Of a DNA stretch of 64,000 bases, positions 8,142-17,567 are shown piece by piece. Source of the DNA: Campylobacteraceae bacterium (GTDB taxonomy: Bacteria; Campylobacterota; Campylobacteria; Campylobacterales; Sulfurovaceae); assembly GCA_027081405.1 (NCBI GenBank), contig JALWKO010000049.1, positions 43,090-107,089 on the forward strand, written 5' to 3'. Numbering within the stretch: the first letter of the stretch is position 1; each line of letters starts with the position of its first letter. Made by a program: the position numbers and the translations under genes. Under the pieces are notes generated by a model. That model saw only the letters and a program-made list of their open reading frames with translations, made no database searches and had not been told where the DNA came from.

Positions 8142-8549
8142 ATGACCTGGGGCGAGGTGCGCGATTTCGTCTCTTTGTCGCTCAAGGGCGACAACAGCAA
8201 TGCGGACCCGAAGCCGATCCACCTGAAGATGGCGATCATGGAGATCGAGACGCTCTGCGAACCCCGGGAGTACCGCGCCCAATACACCGGAGCGGAAACG
8301 GACGTTTTTCGGCTTCTCCCTCCTCTCGACGTCGATGAGGAGGCCAATGAGTATTTGAAGATGCCGGATATTCCCGCCGCTCTCGGCGACGATGATCCGG
8401 TCCCGATCGACCCGGGACTCGAGCCTGCCGTGATCTATATGGTCGCATCGTTTTTTTCCCATAAAAGCCGCGACTACTACGAAGCGAAAGCGAAGCGGAT
8501 CATCGACATTTTCGTATCGAACGAGCGGCCAGAGAGTCAATTCCGATAG
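8142..8549 (+). CDS. Hypothetical head/connector protein
   Basis: Directly downstream of the capsid, conserved phage position. Confidence 0.5.
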   Translation: MTWGEVRDFVSLSLKGDNSNADPKPIHLKMAIMEIETLCEPREYRAQYTGAETDVFRLLPPLDVDEEANEYLKMPDIPAALGDDDPVPIDPGLEPAVIYMVASFFSHKSRDYYEAKAKRIIDIFVSNERPESQFR

Positions 8550-8644
8550 CCGGGCGCAGCTTCCTCCTTCGCCTCCTGTGACATACGCCCAGCGCCCGGC
8601 TATCGGAGCGGACCAGCTCATAAAATCACCCGAAAGGACTTCAG

Positions 8645-9580
8645 ATGAATGAAATGCAAACGCTGATCGAGCAGATCGGAAAGCACTGGGGATGGGAAGT
8701 CGGCGACAAGGTGCGCCAGGAGATTCAGGCGGTGCTTGCTGCTGAAGACGTGGACATCAAGCAGCTTCAAAGCGCGATCCAGACGATCCAGGGACTGCTG
8801 GACGCAGACCCCAGCACCGAAGAGTTCGACGTCGGCCAAAACATCGTCACCCAGTTGAGCGACCACCTCTCCCGCATCACCGGGCTCGAGACCGACATGA
8901 ACCGGCTGAAGGGGGACGAAACGGTAGCCGGGTCGGTCGCGTATGCCGTCAAACAGGAGCGGGACCGTGCCCAGGCCGTAGAAGCACAGCTGCGGCAGGA
9001 TACCGACGCCAACACCGCCGCAATCAACACCCTCAACGGTGATGAAACCGTAGAGGGGTCCGTCGCAAAAAAAGTGAAAGACGCGGTTGACGCCGAAGCT
9101 GCGGCCCGCACGCAAGCCGACGCGGCCCTCCAGGCCCAGATCGACGAGATCACCGGCGGAAGCGGAAATTCGCTCTCCAGCATCCAAGGCGAACTGGACG
9201 CAACCCAGGCCGGGGCCGGGCTGAATGGCGACGGCAGCTACACCGCCGACCAGAACGCCAACTACATCAAGGACGCCACCAGCCTGATGGATGCCGACAA
9301 AAAGCTGGATGCGGCCATCAAGAACGTGGAGACTCAAGCCGCCGCGCAAGCCAAGGCCGCAGAGTCGAATGCGAAACAGTACGCCGACGATACTTTCGTC
9401 ACCAAGGCGCAGATCGCGAGCATCAGCGCCGCCACGCTGGCGTCTATCTTCCGCCACGCTCTCGACTGCGGATTCGACGGCAAGCCCAAAGACGACGTAC
9501 TCAACGGTACGGGTGACTGTGCCACCGCAAACGGAGGCTCCGGCGACGGAGGAGACGGCGATGACGGCGCCGTAATCTAA
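8645..9580 (+). CDS. Coiled-coil phage structural protein
   Basis: Ala/Gln-rich coiled coil with duplicated L(K/N)GDETVxGSVA; Gly-rich C-terminus. Confidence 0.6.
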   Translation: MNEMQTLIEQIGKHWGWEVGDKVRQEIQAVLAAEDVDIKQLQSAIQTIQGLLDADPSTEEFDVGQNIVTQLSDHLSRITGLETDMNRLKGDETVAGSVAYAVKQERDRAQAVEAQLRQDTDANTAAINTLNGDETVEGSVAKKVKDAVDAEAAARTQADAALQAQIDEITGGSGNSLSSIQGELDATQAGAGLNGDGSYTADQNANYIKDATSLMDADKKLDAAIKNVETQAAAQAKAAESNAKQYADDTFVTKAQIASISAATLASIFRHALDCGFDGKPKDDVLNGTGDCATANGGSGDGGDGDDGAVI

Positions 9581-9589
9581 GGGGGCGAA

Positions 9590-9988
9590 ATGGCACTCTA
9601 CAAAAAAGAGGTCCTGGTGCGGCCCAATTCTACCGCCGACTTCGAGGCGGCGATGAGCTTCGCGCAAAACTGGCTGATGAACACCTTCCAGGACAAGGCA
9701 ACCAACAAAGACGAGAACGGAAACTACATCGACTACTTTTTCGCCGACGTCTTTTTCGCACCCGGTCATGCGCTGGGCGGACAGACGTGGAGAATCTTCA
9801 CCCCTCCGTGCGCGGACAAGTATTCGATGACCCCCGATCCGAACACCGGGCGGATCGAGTTCAAGATCGCCGATTTGGCCGGTTTGCAAAGCCAGATCGC
9901 CGCAAACGCGAATGAAATTTCCGATCACGAGTCGCGCATCCAGGCGCTGGAAAACAGCTCCGATGAAGTCGAAGCAACTGTAATCTAA
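9590..9988 (+). CDS. Hypothetical phage structural protein
   Basis: In the structural operon with a coiled-coil C-terminus (LAGLQSQIAANANEISDHESRIQALE). Confidence 0.55.
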   Translation: MALYKKEVLVRPNSTADFEAAMSFAQNWLMNTFQDKATNKDENGNYIDYFFADVFFAPGHALGGQTWRIFTPPCADKYSMTPDPNTGRIEFKIADLAGLQSQIAANANEISDHESRIQALENSSDEVEATVI

Positions 9989-10002
9989 AAAAAGGAGAAA
10001 TT

Positions 10003-10572
10003 ATGCCCACACCTATGAACTTGACCCTGAGAGCCGAAAAAGGCGCCCCCCTGACCCACGACGAAATGGATGCCAACTTCCTTGCATTGGCGTCGATGTT
10101 TTCGGGGGATGATCGCTACTTCCTCCCCGTGATGGTCGATGCAAGTGGGGAGCCTGCCGCTATCGACTACGAAACCGTACTGTGTACCGTCGATCCCGAC
10201 AATCCGGACTTTACCGCCACTACCCCACAGAACCCGTCATTCATATGCCATGTTCGTGGTAGCGTCATCGCGTTTTCCGAAGACGATAACGGGATCGTTA
10301 CGGAAGGGGACAACGCATTCACCAAATACGACATTAACGAGATGATGCTCGTTTCGGTAGAGATCGACAAGGACGGAAAGCTGGTTCCGACTGTAACCGG
10401 TGGGAGCGATAACGTGACGATCGAATATTACGAAGACGACGACGACAACCCCCGCAGGGAATTTGATCTGAAATTCACATTCGACGGTCACAACCGCGCC
10501 TTCGGGAGCGTGTTCGTGACGGTATACGTGGCAGAGCCTGACGGCTTCAACTTTGAAGAAATGTTTGCATAA
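10003..10572 (+). CDS. Phage tail/fibre-associated protein
   Basis: N-terminal LTLRAEKGAPLTHDEMDANFLAL, a motif common in phage fibre proteins. Confidence 0.6.
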   Translation: MPTPMNLTLRAEKGAPLTHDEMDANFLALASMFSGDDRYFLPVMVDASGEPAAIDYETVLCTVDPDNPDFTATTPQNPSFICHVRGSVIAFSEDDNGIVTEGDNAFTKYDINEMMLVSVEIDKDGKLVPTVTGGSDNVTIEYYEDDDDNPRREFDLKFTFDGHNRAFGSVFVTVYVAEPDGFNFEEMFA

Positions 10573-10581
10573 GGCGAGCTT

Positions 10582-11055
10582 ATGAGCAGCTATGTAGAGC
10601 CTGGCTACGTTGAGTCCGGATATTTTGAGGGGGATAGCGTATTGTCCATTCCCCCCGGTCCGATCGCCTTGCGCTTTTTTATCGCGCAGGGGGCTACGGC
10701 GGTGGAGGACGCGATCAAAAACGCTACGCCGGGCAGTGGAGAGATCGCCGTCGTTTATATGCCGGATGCGGGGAAAACGGTCCTGTTTGACGGGGAAAAT
10801 ACCGCCGTCATGGTCGGGGCGCCAAGCCAGGATGAGATCATCGCGGCGGTAAGCACGCCGACGTATGTGAACATGGTCGCACAGACGGTCCAGAACAGCG
10901 TATCCGTGAATATGAGCGCGTGCATCAAAGATTCCGGCGGCTCCATAGTCTCGGATGCTACGGTTCGACGAATCGACAATACAACATTCGAGGTTGAGAT
11001 CCCGCAAAATCTCGTCGGCACTCAATATCGGATCGTGCTCGGCGAACAATGCTAA
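10582..11055 (+). CDS. Hypothetical phage structural protein
   Basis: Collinear with the late operon; beta-rich. Confidence 0.5.
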   Translation: MSSYVEPGYVESGYFEGDSVLSIPPGPIALRFFIAQGATAVEDAIKNATPGSGEIAVVYMPDAGKTVLFDGENTAVMVGAPSQDEIIAAVSTPTYVNMVAQTVQNSVSVNMSACIKDSGGSIVSDATVRRIDNTTFEVEIPQNLVGTQYRIVLGEQC

Positions 11056-11067
11056 GAGGGGACATCT

Positions 11068-13791
11068 ATGGGGTGTGACGCATTTGTGAAATTCGGGGAC
11101 GGGGAAGTTGCGATCCCAGACGAGCTTAGGGAACGATTCCCCGATATCGAGATCGAGGTGGTGTCGGACACGACGATTCGGATCAAGAACGTCTGCGGCG
11201 CGGATGTTGGATTCGGAAGCGAAATCGTCCCTGCCGCGGAGGGGGCGTTTTGGGCAAACGTATCACACGGTCCAAACGTAGGGAGGATCGCCACGAGCTA
11301 TGAGGGAGACGTCACCGGGCCGTGCCCCCCAAAGCTGGTGGCGTTTTATGCTAACGCGGACGACGCCCCGCCGTTCCTTGACATCCGAGATAGGCGCTGT
11401 GATATCCCACCGATGATCGGGATGTTCATCACGGCTCCCGTTCTTGAGCATTTCACCACGGACGGGGTGACAGACTTCGACGCTCTCGAGCAGTGGGTGT
11501 ACGACAGTCTTCCCCGTGATCCGTACGGTAATCTCGAAACGAGTTACGGCGTTGACGCGCATTACGCGATTATGTCGTTGCGGTCTACACCACAGGAGAA
11601 AATCAACGAATACCTCCAGGCCAATGCTGATCCGATCGCGGCGTACAATGCGATCGTCGAGATGGCTGATATTTTCTATCGGGCCAATCCGACCGATTCA
11701 AGGCAGATCAATTTCACGTTCCGTCCGTGTACTGGAGGCTCCGGCGGAGGAGGCGCTATCGACGCAAGCTTCATCGGGAGCTACAACAGAGACGAGCCCT
11801 ATATCGGGCTCCGTATCAATTTCGGTCAATCGTTTCCCGACGCAGACAAGCTTGAACAGCGAGACTATATCGTTGTGACGCCGGATATTTCCGCCGTCTA
11901 TTCCGCTCCATGCGGCAAATCCTTCGGCCCTGTGGACGACGTAAGCTGGGGGCTTCCAGCGCCACCGAGCACGACCATCAGCTACAATCCAGACAATAAA
12001 ACGGCAACAGTTGTCGTAGAGGAGGAGGGAAGGTGGTTCGACGCCGCGATCGCGATCATTCAGGCATTTATGGCGTATCCGGAGCTTGAGGAACTTCAAG
12101 TCCACGTCAGAATGAGAGATGACCGGAAAACGTACAATGTTTTTGAATACCGTGCGTCCGGCCCTGATTTGGGGCTTTGGTATGCGCATAGTATATCGGA
12201 CAACGAAGGCGGCGGATATCGGCAGCTTGATGAAGCAGGCTATATGCTAATGCGAACTCTTGAGCATATTTTGGCTTTTGACCGTTGCGGGCATGTTCCC
12301 GCCCCGGAAAACATCCGGATGCCTGCTCCAGCCAAAGATGGCATCCTGTACTACCCCGGTAAAATTTCCAATAAAATCAGGAGACTTACAGTTACCCCGT
12401 CCTCCTGGGGTGATTTAGCAGGAGGACTCCTGATTCAGTCTAAGCATATTGAGTATTTTTATTGCGAGGGTGTTGAATATTCCATAGGTGACGACGGAAC
12501 GTCTACAATCATACTTAGAGATATAGGCGAACATGCTTATATCAATGCAGGGATCGCGGTGCACAAAAAAGCAGACGTATGCGAAATTGTTACCCTTGAA
12601 AATAGCGGCTTTGTAGCTCTTGCGCACACAGCCATCCAGAATGGGTGTGAAGTCGTCAATTTTTATGTTGGTTGGGCTGCGGCGCGACTGAAGGACGGAG
12701 TCCTTAAACTTGACTACATGACTTATGATGTGGCAAACATTGGCATGCCGACGCTGATGGCTGCCGGGTTTCGGAGGTTTTATGAAGTTGGCACAGATTG
12801 GCCGGAATTTAATCTCGCTGAGTTGGTCACGGATAAGTATGACATGCTTCCGGTCCTCTATGAGCATGGGGGGACGGCTGAACGGTATGTCTTTAATAAT
12901 CTTACAAGAAAGGTCTTTCGTTCCACAATTCGCTTCGGCGGCCTTCTTGACGAGTGCCCAGATTTTCTCGAGGAGATGCCGCTTTGGTATGGGGGGCCGC
13001 CAGACTTTATTTCTGTAAACGGAGTGTCGCTCTCCGATACGGCCTCTCTGACTAAAGCTCTTTACGAAGATGATAATGTTGTTGTGTCGATTGCCGGAGG
13101 CGAGCCGGATGGAAAAATTGTCGATCGCATCCAGCGCCTTTTCTCGGCGCTCTCGGAGTATCTTAAGTCTGGATTCGGCATAGATGCCACCCCACGAGAA
13201 ACAGTTCTTAGCTTCGGGCCCGCATTCGTTTTGAGTCTCCTTCAAAATTCAGACAAGGCTTTTAGCGGTGGGGTTATTGAGGCGCGTGTTTACGACCGTG
13301 GAGAGGACGTTTTCGATGGGGACGATGACACAGGTTGCAAAATTAGGGCAAAAATAACATGGGACGTTGATGAATGCACCATTCAGACCGAATCGTGGGT
13401 TGTTCTAAATACCATTGACCTGTATAACAAAACACACTTTCTTGGCGACGACTGGAAAGTGGTCGGGTCTGGCGATGGATGGTTGTCTGTGGCCTTCTAT
13501 TGCATGGGTGAAGGCGAGGATGCCACACGACCATGCAAAACTGCACACGTGCAAAATCCTTATCAAATCAACGATGAGACGGTGCCATGCGGCGAAACAG
13601 CCCCTCCGCCTGAGCCGATCGAAGAGCCGACGATCCATCGCGGAATGCGGGTGGAGTACACGCTCACGAAGATGGACGACGGAAGTGTGTCTGTTGGGTA
13701 TACGGCGTACGACGAAGAGGATAACGATATTACGGATCAAATCACCACCCTTCAAGTTGGGGACAAGTTCATGTATAAAGGAGCTTTCTGA
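11068..13791 (+). CDS. Large phage virion/appendage protein, 907 aa
   Basis: Large beta-rich ORF in the tail module. Confidence 0.6.
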   Translation: MGCDAFVKFGDGEVAIPDELRERFPDIEIEVVSDTTIRIKNVCGADVGFGSEIVPAAEGAFWANVSHGPNVGRIATSYEGDVTGPCPPKLVAFYANADDAPPFLDIRDRRCDIPPMIGMFITAPVLEHFTTDGVTDFDALEQWVYDSLPRDPYGNLETSYGVDAHYAIMSLRSTPQEKINEYLQANADPIAAYNAIVEMADIFYRANPTDSRQINFTFRPCTGGSGGGGAIDASFIGSYNRDEPYIGLRINFGQSFPDADKLEQRDYIVVTPDISAVYSAPCGKSFGPVDDVSWGLPAPPSTTISYNPDNKTATVVVEEEGRWFDAAIAIIQAFMAYPELEELQVHVRMRDDRKTYNVFEYRASGPDLGLWYAHSISDNEGGGYRQLDEAGYMLMRTLEHILAFDRCGHVPAPENIRMPAPAKDGILYYPGKISNKIRRLTVTPSSWGDLAGGLLIQSKHIEYFYCEGVEYSIGDDGTSTIILRDIGEHAYINAGIAVHKKADVCEIVTLENSGFVALAHTAIQNGCEVVNFYVGWAAARLKDGVLKLDYMTYDVANIGMPTLMAAGFRRFYEVGTDWPEFNLAELVTDKYDMLPVLYEHGGTAERYVFNNLTRKVFRSTIRFGGLLDECPDFLEEMPLWYGGPPDFISVNGVSLSDTASLTKALYEDDNVVVSIAGGEPDGKIVDRIQRLFSALSEYLKSGFGIDATPRETVLSFGPAFVLSLLQNSDKAFSGGVIEARVYDRGEDVFDGDDDTGCKIRAKITWDVDECTIQTESWVVLNTIDLYNKTHFLGDDWKVVGSGDGWLSVAFYCMGEGEDATRPCKTAHVQNPYQINDETVPCGETAPPPEPIEEPTIHRGMRVEYTLTKMDDGSVSVGYTAYDEEDNDITDQITTLQVGDKFMYKGAF

Positions 13792-15293
13792 TGTTGCCCA
13801 GGAGAACGGATTATAGTGGAGTGCTGATTAATTGGGACCCGGATGCAAGGAGATTTGTTGTTCGCCCAAAATATCCAGACCAAAGTATAACCCCGCTGAT
13901 CGGCCTCGGAAATGCCGCCATTCAGTTCAATATGGACCATCCGCCTCAAACGGTCGTTGCACCGATTACCGGCGAAGCGGATACGGCAAACGGGCTTGCT
14001 CCGCACAGCTTCTTTCCTTTGCATTCCCCAATTGTCGCGGCGAAGAATGTGGCGTATCGGGAAAACGTCCATATCACCGGACTCAACGGGGGGGCGGATA
14101 TCTCATTCTACGAAGCGGATTCTACCGTCGTGCTTGATTCGGTTAAGGATGCCGGTGTGATAGGAAACGGATGCAACTCAAAGCGAGGATTCATTCACGG
14201 AAGCGTAGACGGACAGTATTGGCGCCTCGATACGGTTATGGGGTTCTTCCCGGATGGAGTCAGCGGAACAAAGGTCGCGGTTGTATCCGGGGGGTATGGC
14301 GCCAAATACGTACACGCATTGGCATCCGATGGGTCGATCAAAATCGTAGCAATTGATCCGAACGGTGCAACGCACTTGGTCACGAACGAAGAAGTGCTCG
14401 AGCCGATCATGAGCCGTGTGGACAACGGATGCAAAATCGTCGAGATTGCAGGCAGCAAGAACACGCTGAAGGTGCGACTTGATGACGGACGGCTTATGAA
14501 TTTCATATACAGTGGGGCTGATCCTACGGCGGTATATGTAGGCACGGTCAGGGATATTGGTCGCGTGACGCGAAACGGTGAATATCGGTACAAGGGCGAA
14601 TATTATCACAGCGGACACGGCGACGCGCCGATCTATCCGCTGCTGGAGGGGAATATCCTCTACGTAATGGAGGCGGGAAGCACAGATATCGTCGTAAAAA
14701 TCGACAATCGGCCCGGGGATACACTGGCGACGATTCGCGGGGTGGATTTTGTCCTGATGGACGACGGCAGGATCGGGGTGCATACGCCATCGGGCTTGTC
14801 TCCAGTCTTGTCCATATCGGACTTTGCAATGCAGATGAAAATCCCAGGGGAGCCGTATTCCGCGTGCCCAGAGTGTTGCTATGGCCTATCGGGGCCTCAA
14901 GAAAGCTATCTCAAAAGCATCGGGATAGAGTGCGTCCACTCAAGCTGGAGTGGAGAAGGCGCCACCGGCCACGTCGTCGCCGGACATGTGGCCGACTTTA
15001 GTTACAGGGAGCGTCCGACCGGGTATATGAGGCAAGTAAGCGCCCTTATCGTTTCGACAGAGGCCGGAAACTTGATCCTCAAAAACGGGGCGCTCGAGCC
15101 GCTTGCCGATCACACGCAGGTTATATCCGGGGCGGATTTGGTGGCCGCCTTGTATCAGCATACGCTCTCAGACGACAAAATTCCCGTTACGTCAAACGAT
15201 GGGGTGTTTACGTCTCATGCAGTAGGTGACGGCTTGTTCCTGAGCTTTTCGGAGTGGCCATACGAAGAGGTAGACCCGACTGAGGGGGAGTAA
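13791..15293 (+). CDS. Hypothetical phage structural protein, 500 aa
   Basis: TGATG overlap with the previous gene; beta-propeller-like repeats around DGRLMNF, SDGSIKIVAID, DDGRIGVHTP. Confidence 0.55.
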   Translation: MLPRRTDYSGVLINWDPDARRFVVRPKYPDQSITPLIGLGNAAIQFNMDHPPQTVVAPITGEADTANGLAPHSFFPLHSPIVAAKNVAYRENVHITGLNGGADISFYEADSTVVLDSVKDAGVIGNGCNSKRGFIHGSVDGQYWRLDTVMGFFPDGVSGTKVAVVSGGYGAKYVHALASDGSIKIVAIDPNGATHLVTNEEVLEPIMSRVDNGCKIVEIAGSKNTLKVRLDDGRLMNFIYSGADPTAVYVGTVRDIGRVTRNGEYRYKGEYYHSGHGDAPIYPLLEGNILYVMEAGSTDIVVKIDNRPGDTLATIRGVDFVLMDDGRIGVHTPSGLSPVLSISDFAMQMKIPGEPYSACPECCYGLSGPQESYLKSIGIECVHSSWSGEGATGHVVAGHVADFSYRERPTGYMRQVSALIVSTEAGNLILKNGALEPLADHTQVISGADLVAALYQHTLSDDKIPVTSNDGVFTSHAVGDGLFLSFSEWPYEEVDPTEGE

Positions 15294-15360
15294 TGCGACA
15301 AAACGCTATCGGTGTATTGCCCGATAACACCATAAACTAATCGAAAAAAAGGAGAGAGCC

Positions 15361-15927
15361 ATGACTGTTCGGAACACCGGAGAAAATTTCAATCTTGTCG
15401 TTTCGACGAAGCGGACCGTGATCGGGGCAGTGCCTCAAGATTGGATGGTTTACTATGCTCCGGCGGATGATCTTGCGAATCAAACCTCTGTGCCCGGAGA
15501 CGTGCAGGAAGCTGTGGAGGAAATCGCATCCGGGAGCGCTCATAGCGCAACGCTGACACAGCCCGCAGGATGGGGCTCCAGGCTGCTGCACATCGACGAT
15601 CAAAACTCCACCCTCCAGGAGGGGGACGTGATCGAATACGCCACCGGGAAGTACGGCTACGTTATGCGCATTGTCGGCTCGAAGCTCTACCTCAAACGCC
15701 CGATTCGAGCCAACCTCAATGCCGGGGATACGCTGACTCAGGTCGGCAACACCGGAGAGTATATGACCCCCACGATCTCCATCGGGACCGCAGGGGAGTA
15801 TCTGGTTACCGTGGAGGCCCCAGACTACGGGATTATGGTTTCGGAGCGGGTCAAGGTGGTCGATCCTTCGTCTGGAAGCCAACCCGACCCGGACGCTCCC
15901 GATGACGCGGTGGCCGTAGCGTACTGA
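15361..15927 (+). CDS. Hypothetical phage structural protein
   Basis: AAGGAGA SD; LANQTSVPGDVQEAVEEIASG motif seen in fibre-associated proteins. Confidence 0.55.
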   Translation: MTVRNTGENFNLVVSTKRTVIGAVPQDWMVYYAPADDLANQTSVPGDVQEAVEEIASGSAHSATLTQPAGWGSRLLHIDDQNSTLQEGDVIEYATGKYGYVMRIVGSKLYLKRPIRANLNAGDTLTQVGNTGEYMTPTISIGTAGEYLVTVEAPDYGIMVSERVKVVDPSSGSQPDPDAPDDAVAVAY

Positions 15928-15928
15928 C

Positions 15929-16537
15929 ATGGTGCTACGGATCGAGACGAGCGGAATCACGAGGGGGAGGGAGTTCTCCCTTTATGCCTTTTCCGATTCC
16001 GTCCCCGCGATCGAGGCGTATGCCTACAATCCAGTGACCCGCGAAGTTGTGCCGCTGGATTGTGTGCATGGCAAATACGGAATGTTGCACAGGTTTGAAG
16101 CCGTCGCTCCCCATTTCGACGGCTTTTTAATGGCGAAGATCGGACGGCAAAAGATCGTGAAACGTATCGGCACCCCGATCCAGATCGCGTTGGTAGTCGG
16201 GTGGAAGGAGGGGTATACCGCATTCTACAAAGCGTTCGACTATCAGGGGAATGTGATCGGAGAGGGGGCGATGGATCATCTCGTCGGTCCGTTCTTTGCC
16301 TGCTCGATCCCGGACGATGCCGTAATGATGGAGGCGGCTGGTAAGCGTTTCCTTGTCAATCGAAACATCAGCCGCATGAATTACAGGATCACGATGGAGG
16401 GCGGGGAGCTCCATTCGAGCTTCGATCCTGCGATACTTGGAAACGTTGACCTGCCCGACGTGACATTTGAAGGGGCTGAGCTGGGAGACGTCACACTCGA
16501 TTCTACGCTTCCGAATATCACGATCGAGGAGTTGTAA
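15929..16537 (+). CDS. Hypothetical phage structural protein
   Basis: Tightly packed in the late operon. Confidence 0.5.
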   Translation: MVLRIETSGITRGREFSLYAFSDSVPAIEAYAYNPVTREVVPLDCVHGKYGMLHRFEAVAPHFDGFLMAKIGRQKIVKRIGTPIQIALVVGWKEGYTAFYKAFDYQGNVIGEGAMDHLVGPFFACSIPDDAVMMEAAGKRFLVNRNISRMNYRITMEGGELHSSFDPAILGNVDLPDVTFEGAELGDVTLDSTLPNITIEEL

Positions 16538-17556
16538 TGGATTTGAACCTCTATAAGCAGGCGATCGCCGAGGCGCTCAACGTCGTAAACTTTGACGACG
16601 ACGCGATTATGAAGCGCGCCGAAGCACAGGTGCGTGAATTTCTCGAGACCAACACTTCGATCACAGACGACCAAAAGGCGACGATCTACGCCCAGTTCCT
16701 GACCGACACAACCACCTCCGCGATCGCGGAGGCCATACGCTCCGCTTCCCAAATTGCGCTCCAGGGGCCAGTGAACGAGCAGCAGGTCGAAAACATGCGG
16801 GGAGAGCTGGCAATCAAGCAAGCCCAGAGCGACAAAGATTTGGCCGTCAAGGATAAGCAAATCGACACGATGGAGCGCGAAACGGCGGTCAAAGAGGCGC
16901 TGAAGGATAGCGAAATCTCCGTAAACGCTCAAAAGGTCGCCTCGATGCAGGCTGAGGACAACGCCCGCAAAAACGACGTGGCCGCACGGGTGGCCAAGGC
17001 GAAGTACGAGATCGAATCGCTCCTTCCGTCCCAGACCGCAATCAACGAAAAGGAAGTTGCGCTCAAAGACAGAGAGCTGCAACTGAAAGATAAACAGATT
17101 CAGGTCGAGTCGGAGCGCATCCCGCTTATGCGCAACCAGGCGCAGACCGAAGAGAAGCGTATCGAGCTGATGAAGGTGCAGGCCGACATTGAAAAGCGCA
17201 AGCTCCCACTCATCGAAGAGCAGGCCAAGGTGGAGCACGAAAAGGTGGCGCTTACCAGAGCCCAAACCGACATCGAAAAATCGAAATTGGGCCTGATGGA
17301 GCTTGACGAGGATCTCAAAAAGGCCCAGCTTGCCATAGAAAAAGAGCGTATCTCCCTTGTCTCTACACAGGTGCTTGTAGAAGAGGAAAAAGTGCGGCTT
17401 ACCGCAAAAGAGGTGATGCTGCGTGCCGCGGAAGTTCGCTATCGGCAGGAGCAGACCGAAACGATTCGCAGGTCCCTCGAGGTAAACCTGGAGATCGAGC
17501 GCTGCAAATGCGAGACTCAGGTCAAGGTCGCCGAGCTTCAGGCAGCGAGACTATAA
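16537..17556 (+). CDS. Long coiled-coil/helical phage protein, 339 aa
   Basis: Repeating EKxxLxxxQxxIEKxK segments over most of the length. Confidence 0.6.
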   Translation: MDLNLYKQAIAEALNVVNFDDDAIMKRAEAQVREFLETNTSITDDQKATIYAQFLTDTTTSAIAEAIRSASQIALQGPVNEQQVENMRGELAIKQAQSDKDLAVKDKQIDTMERETAVKEALKDSEISVNAQKVASMQAEDNARKNDVAARVAKAKYEIESLLPSQTAINEKEVALKDRELQLKDKQIQVESERIPLMRNQAQTEEKRIELMKVQADIEKRKLPLIEEQAKVEHEKVALTRAQTDIEKSKLGLMELDEDLKKAQLAIEKERISLVSTQVLVEEEKVRLTAKEVMLRAAEVRYRQEQTETIRRSLEVNLEIERCKCETQVKVAELQAARL

Positions 17557-17567
17557 GGAGGTAGCAA

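Noticed and set aside
7194-8621. 475-aa minus-strand ORF opposite the capsid gene
   Set aside because: Antisense to a clear capsid gene; Val/Gly/Leu/Asp-rich composition typical of mirror ORFs in high-GC3 DNA; no RBS or family resemblance.
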